Notes: generated from the letters alone by a model not told the origin. DNA of 64,000 nucleotides from Hericium rajendrae (GCA_033439255.1 CM065892.1:434001-498000), one strand, 5' to 3'; numbered from the stretch's first letter, positions 11,001 to 23,937 are shown. Translations and numbers: made by a program.

Positions 11001-12812
11001 GCTGGCCCCACCACGGGGCTGGGCCGTGTGGGCAGGTGAGGTGGGATGGATTACATGTGTGGGTGCGTGGACGGGGAGCTGGCAGCGGAACCAGGGCGGG
11101 CGTTGCTACGTACTGCGTACATATGAACAGGTAACCTGAAGTTATGCCCGACGATGGAGAAGAGAAGAGACGCACTGATGGAGCTCTCTCAGTCTGCGGG
11201 CTGGTTGGTACTTGCCAAGAGAGGATGGAGAAGACAAACGAGAATGAAGACATATGGGCGACCCTGCTGCAGCCCTGAGGTGTAGAATGAAACACGGGAC
11301 TAGTACTGGAGATATGCTGGAGCCACGGAGCTTATCGCGTCGGTGTGGGAGGAGCGCGCGCGAGGACCGGATGCAGACATGCGCGCCGCTGGAGATCTTC
11401 GCAGCGGGCTCGAGCGATCTGTGGTTAGCAGCGGTCGACACCTGACAGCGACCTCCGCGGTTCTGCGTCTGAGAAGCAGAGGGACAGGGACCCGAAATAG
11501 CACGTCATCGCACATGCCACCGAGCCTCGTATTGCCGTGGGATTCCGGAGCTAGCCCTCCTCTCCCGCCGAGAACTCCGTCTTGGGTGCGTATCTGCGGA
11601 GGACTTCTCCGGAAAGAAGAGGAGCGGTCAGCAAGGTTTGCCTTTGAGGCGCAAGGACGCATCCGTACTAGAGCACCGGCTAGAATCCTTACGCTGCCAA
11701 GCAGGTCATCCGCACCCACGTCCGACGTAAGTTCATTTCGAATAGCCGACGCGACTAGGCAGAGATAGGCAATAATGCGCGCAGGCAGAAGGTTGACACT
11801 ATATTCTGACTGCATGACTATTAGGTGTGAGGACCTTCCTGTCATGGCGAATGGTTTGTGCGCCGTTATCTAGGTAAACATCATTAACTTCGGAAAGACA
11901 ATGGAGAAACATATAGGCGTCTACATACATACACCGGACAACTGTAATAGTCTGGACCTATTTAGCTTGGAGCGCTGGAATGGACACTGCAGTGCCTTCG
12001 AGAAAATGTCAGTGGGTAGACCAGACGCTGTCTGCACAGGAGACTAGGACGACGTTACTTCAACCACTGCTATCAGAGACCAGTCCGCATCGGCCGCATC
12101 ACTCGCCTTGGTATGTCGTCCATCACCAGAGAACGAGCTAACAAGACTTTACCGAGGATATGGGACTCAAGCTTCAGACGCCCACAAGGTCTGCTTGATC
12201 GTGGATTATCCGCAAAAAGCAGATGATTGATAGGCGAATACGAAAAATATCCTGTCCGAATTGCAGTTGATGATCGAAGAGCAACAAATGTCGCGCACCA
12301 GCTAGCGAGACCCTCCTCGACATTATTGCGATCAATCTCACTACGTCAGTGATAGGCAAACACAGGACCGACCTCAAAATGGAGGGTCTGTGACACTGGC
12401 AAGCCATGGCCATGGCCATCTCTGGCAACGTATTCGCTGCTAAGAAAAGACACGGAGGTTCAGTACAAGGGCGACTGAATTGTACACGGCCATCTGCCAC
12501 CGAGGCTCCGGGTGATATATCTGCACCGAAATGTATTTGAACGGAATGAATGCGGATTCAGCTGGTGACGCACGTCATGGAATGCAGCTGAGAGCTGTGT
12601 TCGATGCTGATAGTGAGTGGTGCAGACTGCAGAGGAGTGTGGGGTCATTCGAAGTCGCAACGGTATTGCACTTCCGGGACGTCCAGGAACAGAGGCCTGT
12701 GAAAGCTTGTGGCGCATGGGGCGCGGTGCAAACGAGGCGGCTGAGACCGTCTCAACGCCTGCCACACCCAGCGTACTTTGTCCACCTCTGCGAGAGGTTA
12801 TACCTCTCAAAT
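8061..12812. other. 4.75 kb gene-poor region
   Basis: This lies between the divergent starts of the ING gene (8060, minus) and the TRP-like gene (12813, plus). Open frames occur on both strands (such as 11300-11845 minus and 11343-11768 plus), but they overlap each other and show no domain or splice pattern I can support. Short repeats are present: a GCATTCTTGC-like cluster around 10363-10447 and a tandem CACGCATCCTCT pair near 10600-10625. No tRNA, rRNA or transposon terminal repeats were recognised. Confidence 0.4.
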
Positions 12813-15800
12813 ATGGCTGTCTGCCATCGTGCAAGCACGGCAATTCCCCACATTCTCCTGCTCTTTGCCATTCTTTTTGTTTCCGGCCTCTTCAGTCGTT
12901 GCGCGGCTGAACCCATTCTGGCTCCGTTCACTGATTGTTTCTCTGGCAATGCCTCGCAGAAACTGGACGTCGACTCCGTTTATTCCCAGATTACCCAGTC
13001 CGATTCGTTGGGACGACATTTGAATCTGACCGTCATCGGCCAGTCGCCCCAAACGATTGAAGGCTGGGCGAATGACAGTTCCTCCGCGGACACGGCCTAT
13101 TTGGGTGCGCATGACCGTAACTTTCGATCCACCAATTCATACTTACACTCCAGTAGCCACCCTCTTCTCGTCTACGGAAATTCTTACGTTCAACGTATGG
13201 AACAACAACTCATTCTTGTGCGCCACTCTACGGCCGCCCTCCCCGCTTCCATCCATGTCTCCGTCTCCGGACAACCTCATCGATTCGTTCTGTCCGGTTA
13301 ATGCTGGGCCCTTCGCGTTCTCTTCATACGTGCCTCTATCCACAAGCCACGAGCTAACCACTCTGCAAACGCGATTGCGCGCCGTCGACCCCTTCAGCAA
13401 CGAGCTTCTATGCATTGATGTCGCGAGCACACCTTTGCACCCCGGGCCTGTGGGCTCGGTGTACGGCCGCGCACGCATCATTCTGTACGCAAGCGTTGCC
13501 ATTGCTGCTGCATACTGGATTTTGGTTGGTATAGCACGGATATCGACGGCCTGGGAAAGACGCGCAGGCTGGTCAGGTCGCGGATTGCTCCCGCGAGTGG
13601 AGAACGCCGGTTTTGTCGTCGCCAGCGCCGTTAGTGGAGAGGGTTTGTCCAAGAGCCCTGCCCTAATGCGGTTTGGTATGTACGGTTCCCTTTCTGCGAT
13701 GTTGAATCATGATGGCGAGCGTTTATGTACAGTGTCGCCCTCGATGCGGGATGTCTTCTTTCACACGCAATGGTGTGCAGCGCTTGGGATGATCGCCGTC
13801 CAATGGCCGCGCTTTGTTTGTAGGTGCCGTCTGCTCACGCTGTTACCCTGAGATCTTATCCAAGTCCGCAGATCCTCTTCTCAGCCAGACAGCGTGGGCG
13901 CACCTTGTCTACAGTACGTCGCAGGCTTCCCCGTGATTTCACGTTCGCCGACTGACCACGGCGGTCAGACGTTACCATCACGCAGGGGAGAGATGCGTCT
14001 CAGGACCACTGGAATCCGGTGTCCGCGCCGTCATTTCAGCCCCCATCCAACTTCGCTGATCAGCTAAGCGATCCTACCTCGCCGCTGTTCATCGACACGA
14101 CGGTGCCTAACACCCTGTTCACGCTTCCCACCGATGCGCCTTCGGGCCTTGCCTCTCTTGCATGGACCATCGGCGTGCGTCCACAGGATCTGTTTGGGAT
14201 CTGTCTCACCATCTTCCTTGCCATCCTCGGCGGCACGATCGTCCTCAGCTGTCTAATCTGGGCCCTTGATTCTTGGGGCACGCGGATGGACAAGTCACTG
14301 AGCCAAGCTCGCACTGCCAATGCATATGCCGCCCGAAGTCCTCGGTACTCCGCCACGAGCAAGGATATGCTCGACGGTATTGGGCCGTCCCCTCCACCCG
14401 AGGAGGAGAGGTCTATGAACTCCCACTTCCTGTTCAGAGCCACGTCTCGCTTTCCAATCACGCCTCGCAAGTACTGGCGACTCCGCCCAAACTATAGCTC
14501 GCTGCATTTCAGCGTGCTGCATGGGAACTTGGTCCGGATCGTGATGTACTTCCATCTCCCAGTGACGATCTTTTCCAGTTACCAGATGACGCTCAGCCAC
14601 CTAGATGCATCGGTGGCGTCAATCGCGCTGGCTGCCGTCGCATTCGCTGTGTTCTCCGTGATTATACCCGCCCTTCTGATCCTACGCCTCTTCATGACGC
14701 CAACCAGCAAGCTGTACGACGATACGTGGACGCTTCTCTCGCTCGGCCCGCTCTACAATCACTACAGGCACGGCTCGCAGCTCTTCGCATGTCTGTTCTT
14801 CGCAACGAGTCTGGCGTTCGGGATCACCATCGGGTGCGGACAGAAGAGTGGCACCGCACAGGCCATCATCATCTTGGCCATCGAGGTCATCTGCGCCCTC
14901 GTTACTAGCGTGTGGTTGCCCTGGGCGCACGGGGCCAGTATGGGGCTGATCAGCTTCCTGTTCTGCGTAGCCCGGATCGTCATTGCCGTGTTGTTGGTAA
15001 TCCTCACCCCTACAGTAAGCCGCTGTCTTCTGCATCGATGATCAAACCCATACTCATAGAACTAGGTATCCATAGGCAGTGAGGCCGGGCAATGGGTCGC
15101 CTATGTCATCTTGTTCATTCTGGCCCTGATATACCTCGCGTTTGTGTTGTTGCTGGTCTGCAAGATCATCGAAGGCCTTGTTCGCATCTTCGGACGCATC
15201 GGGTTCGACAGGAGCAGACATGCAATTGACACCGGCCTGCTCGGTGCCTGCGGCATGCTGGGCTGTTGCGGCCCGCGCAAACGCGTCAGCCGTCGCCACC
15301 GTAGCAAGCTGTCGGACCTCCCTGTGGCCGCGATGCCGCCAGACTTCTCGCGCCCAACTTTCCATCAGGACTCGACACCGACACCATCGGTGGGACCCCC
15401 GTCCGTCCTGCGTCCGGAGCATGCGCTGCAGCCCTACAAGGAAGAGAGCGACGATGAGGGCGGGTTCATCATGGGTGCTTGGCGGCCGTTCCCGCGCCCC
15501 GGGTACAGTGCCGTCGAAGGCGGCTACCCGTCCGGCAGCCCTGGGGGCACATCGACCGGATCGAAATCTGGATTCTCGCGCGTGGGCGGTGGCCGCGCGC
15601 ACTACCAGGCGCCGTACGCCATCGCATCGGGCTCCAGCCTCACGTTCCCGTCCGTTGAGCGGAACGCGACCCCTCAGCAGCGCGTCTCTGACGACTCCTC
15701 CACCTCCCCGCCGTCGCCCTCAATAGTCAACGCCGAGCGGCCGATGCACCCGAACTACAACCTGCCGCCCGGCGCGATGCCACCGCACGTCCGCACGAAG

Positions 15801-16199
15801 TCGCAGACCGCCGTCATCGAGACGCCCGCCGCGCCCGCGAAGGTGTCCTCCGCGCACCAGGACGTCGCCGCCGCCGCGCGGCGGCAGAGTCTGCGCCCGG
15901 ACATCGTGAGCCCCGTCACGGACGACGACACGTCGGACATGCAGGAGCCAAAGAAGAAGCATTGGTACCAGATCCGCAAGCCGCGCCGATATAGCGAGGG
16001 CGCCGATGCGCACCGCACGGAGCCGGCGCGCGACGAGGAGCCTGGAAACTCGTTCGTCGTCGTCCGCAAGCGTCGAGCGTCGCAGCCGCTGGCGACCAGC
16101 CCGGGGCTACTCGAGCCAGACGCGGGGCCAAGTAGCGGCGACGCACCGTCGTCGTCCTTCGTCGTCGTCCGCAAGAAGAGTCCAGGCCCAGGCCAGTGA
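12813..16199 (+). CDS. TRP-like (Flc/Pkd2-type) membrane channel protein
   Basis: Five exons (12813-13104, 13154-13819, 13872-13913, 13969-15014, 15066-16199) give 1,059 residues with no frame conflict. The N terminus is a signal peptide (hydrophobic IPHILLLFAILFVSGLF), followed by a lumenal/extracellular ML-like domain with paired cysteines (TDCFSG, SFLCATLRPP, DSFCPVNAG, ELLCIDVA). Then come many membrane helices between about residues 240 and 720, matching the fungal TRP-like ion channel family (Pfam TRP). The C-terminal tail of about 330 residues is cytosolic, Ser/Pro-rich and repeats the short block SFVVVRK near its end. Relatives act in calcium or FAD transport and wall integrity; the exact role is inferred only from the family. 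The gene converges on the CNH-domain gene with 147 bp between stops. Confidence 0.85.
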
Positions 16200-16346
16200 T
16201 CGCCCACGGACTCCTCCATCTATCGCACCGTACTCGCTTTGGGCCCCGCAGATTTATGCGCATATGCTATGGACGTTATTGGGACACTGTTTGTTCGCGC
16301 TACCGCATGTGAATTAGCTACATAGATGCCACACTGTATTCCTACA

Positions 16347-18948
16347 CTAATGATAGTCCTCGTACGCGCCCGGCGGCTGCGTGCGCCCCGCGCCGCCCAG
16401 CCACACGACGCGCCAGTCCTCGACGCCCTTGCGCTGCCAGCCGTACATGCCCTCGTCGCGCCGCAGCGCCGCGACGAGCTCCTCCGTCGTGCTGTCGAAC
16501 GTCAGCGTCGACGCGCTGCTGCGCGTCGAGAACGCGCGCCCGAGCGGCGCGCCCGGGGGCCGGTGCCAGTGCCCGCCGTGCGCGAGGAAGCCCGAGTCGA
16601 CGCCGAATTCGGCCTGTGCGCGCACGGGCTCGTCCGCGCGTGCCTTCCCGTTGCCGCCGCCGAGGAAGGACAGCGAGAGCTCCTGCGTCTCGAGGCCGTC
16701 CTCGCCGAACGCGACGACCTGCAGGTACGCGCGCTGGTCTGCGCTCGCGGGGTAGACCACGCGCGGCGCGACGTACGACGGGGGCGACTGCCACGCGAGC
16801 GTCGTGAGCGGGGGGCACGCGGCGAGGTCGGGCGGGAGCGGGCTCGGGAGGATGTGCGTGTGCTTGCCGCGCGTGAGCAGGTGGATGCCCTGCGAGACGT
16901 CGAAGCGCGCCTTGGACGCGAGCGGGAGCTCGGCCGTCGCGGGCGGCGCCCAGTGGCCCTTGGGCTCGCGCGCGAAGCCGAGCTGGTCGTACGAGACGGA
17001 CATGCGCGACTTGCGCGTGGGGAGGGAGCCCGGCGCGGAGACCGGCGAGAGCGCCTGGCAGTCGTCGTAGAGCTCGACCTCGCCGACGGACGAGTCCGCG
17101 AGGCGGATCAGGCCCGCCTTTTTCTCGAAGATGACGAAGAGGCTGAGTTGGTTCCCGAATATGACTGACTTGATGACCATCGAGGTGTGCCGCTGCCGTG
17201 AGTGCTCCTTGGCGGGCGATAAACGCACATGACTTTGTGATTGGGGCGGCTGTCTGGACCCGGTTGCGTCGGATGGACTTCGCGACATGGGGTCGGAGAT
17301 AGTTTGTCGCACAAAGGTGACGCTTCGTGGGGTCAATGGGGTATAGAAATCCTACCATGGCATAATACATCGGCAAAATGTGCGGAGTGCGACCCATGAT
17401 TCAGCTCACCTTTACGAATCGGAAGGCCCGCTCGCCCTTTGGCGACTCGTAAAGCAGGATATTCGTCTTGGTGGCGACCGCCAATAGGGCGCCCCCTCGG
17501 ACTTGCCGTTCGCCGCGCCATAGATCATACGATAAGACGGAAGTATTCACCAGGCGCGATCCTGTGGAAGCAAGAGGAACATAATCCGTTGCCCAACGTA
17601 ATGGAAGGTCATCAACCAGGTCCCATCCGGATTCTGAAGATCCTCTGCGCGGGGTGGAAGGAGGAGGTTGACCGAGGACCGAGGCCCGGCTACTGCCGGC
17701 AGAAGGCAACATCCTGTGGTACGACGATGACGGCTCGATTGCACGTTGGCCCTCAGGCATGAGCGACTTCAAGCCCTTTGCCAAGCTCGCATGAGACTTG
17801 TGCTTCTTATGATTTGACTGCTGAGGGCTCCAATTTGCCGGGCGACGCAGATCAAGGGGGCGAGATCCCTAGCCACGAGCTCAAACTTACGTGGACGATT
17901 GAGTGAAATTTCAATAACACACCTTCTGCGAGATGGCCCATTTGGCTAAACTGATCAGGCTTGCGAGGTTGTACATGCGTAGCGATCTCAGGCCATCGGG
18001 CTCTTTCGAGTGCTCGGACTCCGAACCTACCAAGGCAAGGACCACTCCCTGCGGTATGCCCTCGCCTATGTCTTCAACTTCTACGATAGAAAGTTGGAGC
18101 ACACTGTTCCAGATCATGAGATGCGTGCTATCGGTACGGGTGTGTCAATTCTTACCTTTCGCCTTGCCAGATTGTGTGCGCCTGAGCCTCTGCAGGGCCT
18201 TTGTTTCGCAGCCCGCCGGTTTCCGTCCACTCCTGCGGAAACATGTTTAATACGGACAGGCCATCATCATGGCCAATCAGCAGGAGTTTATCGCCTAGTA
18301 GAGGAAGGAGGGTGCGGATTGGTGCGTTTGTATGTGGGAGGAATCGGGAACCAAATTGGTGGAGGTTAATGTGGGTGGGCGACAAGGGCTGGCCAATTAA
18401 TGGTGGGGCGTCTTCCGATGGCTCTTCCTCTGGGAAAATAGGAGGACTCGGTAGAGGTTTGTTGAATGTGGTCTGCACATGTAGCTGCAGCCGAGAGGCG
18501 GCTGAACCGCCCTGCGGGGGGAAGCCACTCGGCTGGGGAGCCCACTCTTGCTGCTCTGGCTGCCGGGACGGTGTTGTCTAGAATGCACAACATTGACCAA
18601 TCTAAAAATGAACAGTCTGAGAAGGACGCACTGGAGTGTTCCCCCATCCTCGTTCTCGTCTCCGTGCAAGTTCCTCGGGCGTGATATCGGTATACCGCTC
18701 GGCAGCTCTGCAGAGGAAGTGAGATCAATGCGAGAGCGCTGGAGTGCAATGCAAGGACGTGCCTCTTCTCTATCCAGCTCCTCCATCGGCCAAATCTTGG
18801 GGTAACTATATGAGCGCAAGGCCCGTATCCGTCGCTATGTGGCTTACCTCGAATTGGGACCGTGCTTCTCCGCGAGGTCGTCGTAAGTTGGCAGATCATC
18901 TCCTAGTCCTTCCTGGTCTTGCTCGGGTATCCCTCCGCGCTCAGACAT
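16347..18948 (-). CDS. CNH (citron homology) domain protein
   Basis: Multi-exon minus-strand gene. The start chosen is the ATG of MSERGGIPEQD (18948) and the stop is at 16347. The order is: an acidic N terminus (LPTYDDLAEKHGP), a short exon with FGRWRSWIEKR, a helical AAERYTDITPEELARRRERG stretch, a Pro/Gln-rich linker, then CNH-type beta strands (LLPLLGDKLLLIGHDDGLSVL, then VVLALVGSE, then LLAVATKTNILLYE, then SVIFGNQLSLFVIFEKKAGLIRL). The last exon (16347-17336) holds the remaining propeller-like strands. CNH domains bind small GTPases in Rho GEFs and in vacuole-tethering proteins. No kinase, DH or clathrin-repeat domain is visible here, so this is a stand-alone CNH protein of unknown partner. 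The exon joins in the N-terminal half are less certain. Confidence 0.7.
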
Positions 18949-19252
18949 GATTTCACCTCTACGGCGGGTGTAGACGGGATATATGGCTCTAGATATTGGG
19001 CTTCGTTCGCACCCAAAGTGGGCGGGGTTGGCGAATTGTTTCCTTGTCACGGTCGTCCAGACGACCACGTGCAAGTGAAAGTAAGAATGAGGGCTTGATG
19101 AAGGCCACAGCTTTGAGACAGAACGATTCCTTTCGGTCAAGTCGGAGGTCAGGCAAGAGCAACTATCATATATCAAACAGCCATGTACAGTTTATATGTA
19201 GGTTGACGTTCCCGCTATCACCACGCCACGGTCTATACAAGCCTACGCGCTT
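18949..19252. promoter_or_regulatory. intergenic: CNH gene promoter and downstream gene 3' end
   Basis: 304 bp between two minus-strand genes. I see no distinct motif; it should contain the promoter of the CNH gene and the 3' UTR of the 19253-20221 gene. Confidence 0.4.
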
Positions 19253-20221
19253 TCATGCAAATGCCAATCCTGTGAAGGTGGCCACAGCCCCAACCACAGC
19301 CCCTCCTGCAGCTACATTGATAGCCCGCATTCCCTTCTTTTTCACGTCCAGTGCCAGTCTGTCATACATCTTCTGCACTGCAGCGTCATCGCTGCCAATA
19401 ACCAGTATCCCGTCTGTCTCGCCCGATCCTTTTCGGGGTTCCAGTGCCCGTGTCTTGAAGCTAACCTTGGCAGCGGACGTCTGCAAGATATACAGGTCCA
19501 CCAGCGGCACAACATAGATGGATACAGGCGGCGCCTTGGATATCTGAGCGACCCCATTGAGGAACGCCTCCCTCTCGACCATGCTCATAGAGCGCGCGAG
19601 TGGCTGCGGGGTCCGACGTAAAGCGCTTTCATCTTCGACGTCCGTCTTCGTAACGTGTTCGGGACTGATCTGACCTTGGCTCGTTGCTGGCTCGGTTGGA
19701 ACAAGGCTGGATCTGGGGGTTATCAAAGTACCAGGCATGACCCTGCCCTCCTTCCGACGCACTGCGGCCTTCGTCGGGCTCTCCACCTTTTCCATATTTG
19801 TTCGCCATTTCTCGATGAACTGTGAGGCCGACTCGTCACCGTTTCCATCCATGATGCCCGGCTCCAGAAGCTTTCTGATGACTTCGCTGGATGTCGTGGA
19901 AAGAGAGGCGAGGCTCTGTTGTTGGGTGGGATGGGGACGCGCGGTAGGAGTCGGAGATGATCTCCCGGGCTCTTCAATTTGCATGGAGCCCAGCGCATCG
20001 GAGATGTCATGTGCGGGAGGGGTTGAAGGTGCCTCTGCGGCTTGGCTAGGCGCAGGCGAGGGTGAGTCTACATAGGGACAACCCTGGCGAGGATGACCGG
20101 CTCGCGGTCGGTGGCACTTTGTGCAGTGAGGAACTTTACGCGCACTGCTGTTCGGCGTAGTGCCAGATGCGGGCTTCTTGGAGGTGGGAGTGCTTGGCGC
20201 AGACCTGGTCGTAGGCGCCAT
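19253..20221 (-). CDS. hypothetical protein with N-terminal cysteine motif and C-terminal hydrophobic tail
   Basis: Single-exon gene of 322 residues, one of two genes here without or nearly without introns. Near residue 32 there is a possible zinc-binding motif (CTKCHRPRAGHPRQGCPY). The middle is Ser/Pro/Thr-rich and probably disordered, with a short helical segment (SEVIRKLLEPG, then ASQFIEKWRTNM). The C-terminal 100 residues look folded (VSIYVVPLVDLYILQTSAAKV, then DDAAVQKMYDRLALDVKKKG) and end in a Gly/Ala-rich hydrophobic segment (NVAAGGAVVGAVATFTGLAF) that could anchor it in a membrane. I do not recognise a named family. It is divergent from NOP14 across 336 bp. Confidence 0.75.
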   Translation of the reverse strand: MAPTTRSAPSTPTSKKPASGTTPNSSARKVPHCTKCHRPRAGHPRQGCPYVDSPSPAPSQAAEAPSTPPAHDISDALGSMQIEEPGRSSPTPTARPHPTQQQSLASLSTTSSEVIRKLLEPGIMDGNGDESASQFIEKWRTNMEKVESPTKAAVRRKEGRVMPGTLITPRSSLVPTEPATSQGQISPEHVTKTDVEDESALRRTPQPLARSMSMVEREAFLNGVAQISKAPPVSIYVVPLVDLYILQTSAAKVSFKTRALEPRKGSGETDGILVIGSDDAAVQKMYDRLALDVKKKGMRAINVAAGGAVVGAVATFTGLAFA

Positions 20222-20557
20222 GGATAGGCAGAGGGCGGGAACGAGGAGAGGCTATCGATCTTGACGGTCAGCGAGAGAACTTGGAAGATTAAGTATTGAA
20301 TGCCGTGGCGAGAAGAAAGACACCTATGCTTCGGACAAAAGAAAGTACGATAAGAAAGCGACTTGCATTGAGGGCACTTATGCCAAAGCTGGATTGCCGT
20401 ATGTTACTGTACCGGTGTACGCGTGCAGGTCAAAGCGGTGAAGGCGTCCAGGCATCGCACCAACGATCTTACGTGAGGCTGATCACGCTGCCTCCCGCAT
20501 TTGGCAGTACCGAGAGCTTTCGCCTTTTCGTCTCCCCTTCATCCCCTCGAGTTGCCA
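20222..20557. promoter_or_regulatory. bidirectional promoter region
   Basis: 336 bp between the divergent starts of the hypothetical gene (20221, minus) and NOP14 (20558, plus). It must hold both promoters and 5' UTRs. No individual site can be assigned. Confidence 0.5.
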
Positions 20558-23500
20558 ATGGCCAAGGGATCCCAGCTATCCCAGCTCAAGTCGGCGTTAT
20601 CGCAGGCTGGTATCTCGAAACAGCCCAATGGCAAGAAACGAAAACGCGCGCAGAATGAAGAAAAGGACAGGGAGAAGCGCTCCGCGAAACTCCTTGAGAT
20701 CCACCAGAAATTAAACCCGTTCGATGTGAAAGTCACCAAGCTGAAACACGATGTGGGTGGCCGAAAGCTCAAGGGAGTCACCGGCAAGCCTGCGCAGAGC
20801 AAGCAGGCTGGCATCGACCAGGTGCGCAAACCTGACACATAACTCGAATGTACTGCCGCTGACCAGAAGCCGGATTCTAGCGTAAAAAAACTCTGCTCAA
20901 AGAGTATGAGGAGAAGGGCCGCGCCGGGGGGATCGTGGACAAGCGGTTTGGTGAAAATGATCCGACCATGAACCCAGAGGAACGTATGCTCGAGCGGTTT
21001 ACTCGAGAGCGGCAGCGCGTCTCAAAAGGCGCGATATTTAATTTGGACGACGATGCCGAGTTGACGCACTATGGCCAAAGCTTGTCCAATCTGGACGACT
21101 TTGACAATGTGGGACTGGGCGTGGATGATGATGAAGACGAGCCTGGTACGTTCGTATGCGCCGTGTATATAGCTGTACTCACGATGTTAAAGGTCAAATT
21201 GATCGCGACACCGTCCAGAGGGCCCACTTTGGTGGTTTCAGCGATGATGAAGCTGGAGACGACCCGGATGAAGTTCGTGATATCATACTGTTTTTTTGCC
21301 TTGTCGGCTGACCGCCTGTATAGCCTGCAAGGAAGAAGTCGAAAGCCGAGGTCATGTCTGAAGTCATGGCTAAGAGCAAGGAGCACAAAGTAAGCCGAAG
21401 TTATTTTATTCCCCCCCCCACTTCCTGGTACTTAGTTTGGACAGCTTCAAAGACAAATAGACCGGGAAAGAGACGACAACATCCGACATCAACTTGACCA
21501 AGAGCTCGACTCGATACGTTCTCTGTTATTTAAGCCCGATCCGCTGTCGGCCTCCCTTGAAGAGGCGGACGCGCCCCCGACGATCGCCAAGGCAGCAGCT
21601 GCGCCGTCTGGCGCTGATCAGGAATACGATACCTTCGTCCGTCAGCTTGCTTTCGAGAAGCGTGCAAAACCCAAAGATCGCACGAAGACGGAGGAAGAGC
21701 AGGCGCTGGAAGAAAAGGAGGCATTGGAGAAGGCCGAGCGAAGGCGGATGCGACGCATGAATGGAGAGGAGGACTATGACAGCGAATATGAGAGTGCTAC
21801 TCTTGGGAAGCGGAAACGGGCGAAAGCGGCGGATGCGGATGACCTGGACGACGACTTCAACGAGGAAGAAAATGCGTGGGATGGTCTCGGTGGGGGCCTG
21901 CAGGTGGAGGGTAAAAGTGATACGGGTGAGGACGAGGAGGGCGACGAAGATGAGGAGGATGAAGATGAGGAGGGCTCAGAAGAGAGTGATGAAGAGGAAG
22001 GTGATGAAGAGGACGGATTGGAGAATGCTGAGTCCGAGGAGTCCGACGCATCAGAAGGTTCGGAGGGAGAGCAAGACGATCTCGTTTCGGCAAAGGCATC
22101 TCGTCCAAAATGCACAGGAGTAGTTGCTAAGAAGGAACTGCCGTTCACTTTCCCGTGTCCTTCAACACACGACGAGTTCCTTGACATTGTACAGGACATT
22201 CAAGATGACGACGTGCCGACTGTAGTCAAGCGCATACGAGCGTTATACCATCCAAGTCTTGGTGCCGACAATAAATTCAAGCTACAGGTACGCTCGTGTT
22301 ATGCCGGTGATTATCCATATTGACAATCCGTGCACAGGCACTGACAGGCGTTCTCATTGACCATATTCTATATGTCACGTCACCCCCGACACCTCGCCTG
22401 ACACTCCTGTCATCGCTCATTCTCCATCTCTTCGCCCTGACCAAAACATACCCAATTCAATCTGCCCAGCATTTCAATGCGAAGCTGACTTTAATGCAAA
22501 AGAACCTCAGACGAGGTCTTTCTCATGGTGCTAACGACGTCGACGCTAAAACATGGCCGGGTTTGCCTGAGCTGACTCTACTGAGGACGGTCGGCATGGT
22601 CTGGCCTACTAGTGACATGAATCATCACGTCGTCTCCCCCGCGCGGCTCTTGATGGGCTCCTACCTCGGTCTCTGTCGTGTGCGCTCCGTCAAGGATATT
22701 GCCAGTGGTCTGTTCATATGCTCGCTTTTTCTCCAGTACGAGGAATTGTCAAAGAGATTCGTGCCAGAGGCTGTCAATTTCCTCGTCAACACCGTCCTGT
22801 ATCTCGCTCCTCACTCCTTCAAGTCCGCACAAGCGTTGCCCGGCTCTTTTCCGTCGCCAGATTTTAGCTCCTTGCTCCGGATCAGCAAAAAGAAGGCGAA
22901 AGGACTGTCTGCGAACAAGCCGAATCTTTCTGCGCTTCTGCATGGAGACGTCGACGAGATACAGGCGAAGGTTGATCTTCTTGGGCTTGCTTTCGATATG
23001 TTGAGCAGGTTTTCGGAGATGTACAAAAGCCTGGAAGGCTTCGTCGATCTATACGATCCTGTCCTCGGCGTTCTCGAGAAAGTTAAGTCCGAGAAACTGC
23101 CTCAGGATCTGCAAGTCAGTAATACCTCATCCTAACATCCCGATCTGTACTCATCACTTTCCCCCTAGATCCATTTGTCAAAGCTCACAGACATCATCCA
23201 ACGGCTGCTCAAATTCTCAAGACAAGCGCGCAAGCCCCTTCATCTCCAAGCACACAAACCCATCCCGATCCCATCATACGCACCGAAATTCGAATCCTCC
23301 TCGTCGTCATATTGGCGTGCGCAAGACCCCGACCACGAGCGCAACGAGGCCTCGAAGCTGCGGAAGCAGTACAAGGACGAGCGCAAGGGCGCGATCCGCG
23401 AGCTGCGGAAGGACGCGCGGTTCTTGGCGGGCGTGGAGCAGGAGAAGCAGAGGGCGAAGGATAAGGAGTATAATGATCGCATGAAGAGGGTGTATGGCTC

Positions 23501-23579
23501 GATTGAGGGCGAGAGGGCTGAGGAGAAGGCCATGGAGAGGGAGAAGTCTCGGGAGAAGCGGAGAGCGGGGAGGAAGTAA
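20558..23579 (+). CDS. NOP14: nucleolar complex protein 14 (NOP14), SSU processome
   Basis: Needed for 18S rRNA processing and 40S subunit assembly in the nucleolus, as part of the small-subunit processome. The start is the ATG of MAKGSQLSQLK. Exon 1 (20558-20821) has NPFDVKVTKLKHDV. Exon 2 from 20881 has the family block KKTLLKEYEEKGRAGGIVDKRFGE followed by MLERFTRERQRVSKGAIFNL. The middle region (about 21860-22080) is very acidic, with runs of Glu/Asp. The C-terminal half is helical (for example TSPPTPRLTLLSSLILHLFAL), and the end is basic (KSREKRRAGRK). At least five short introns are present. One of them carries a run of nine C residues at 21411-21419, where sequencing slips easily. Order, length and motifs match fungal Nop14. 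Confidence 0.92.
21411..21419 (+). repeat. poly-C run in a NOP14 intron
   Basis: Nine consecutive C residues between the donor near 21390 and the acceptor near 21435. They are intronic, so slippage here would not change the protein. Confidence 0.8.
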
Positions 23580-23937
23580 TCGGTTAATTAGCTTAGATAC
23601 TACGCAAGGGCGTTACAATAGAGAGTTTGAGGTGTATCGGATTTATTCCTCGATATTTCACCCCAAGTTATGGTACAAATACTCTAGCAGTCTGGCTCAT
23701 GCATCGCATAGAGTCGGAGGAAAGAAAGGTAGTAACTTACTAGTACTGTGATTAGCGCGACCGCGTTGTTTGCTTCTATTGACGCGTCGTGTCTCCGGAA
23801 CGCGTCCTTGCCAATGTCATTTCCTCTCCTCTACCACTCCTCTCAGTACTGTGCTTTAGCACAGAGTGCCATGATTCGTACCCCTTCTGCGTCTGAAGAA
23901 TCACCATCTTCATGACCGAGCATTATACGACTTCAAC
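23580..23937. promoter_or_regulatory. intergenic: NOP14 3' UTR and ATR kinase promoter
   Basis: 358 bp between two genes on the same strand. Nothing beyond a plausible promoter and terminator region is visible. Confidence 0.4.

Noticed and set aside
11300-11845. Open frames of 181 (minus) and 141 (plus) codons
   Set aside because: They overlap each other, and their composition is of low-complexity Arg/Ser/Pro type without recognisable family.
16326-17168. Long plus-strand open frame of 280 codons
   Set aside because: It is an Arg/Ala-rich shadow of the minus-strand CNH-domain gene, caused by high GC content.
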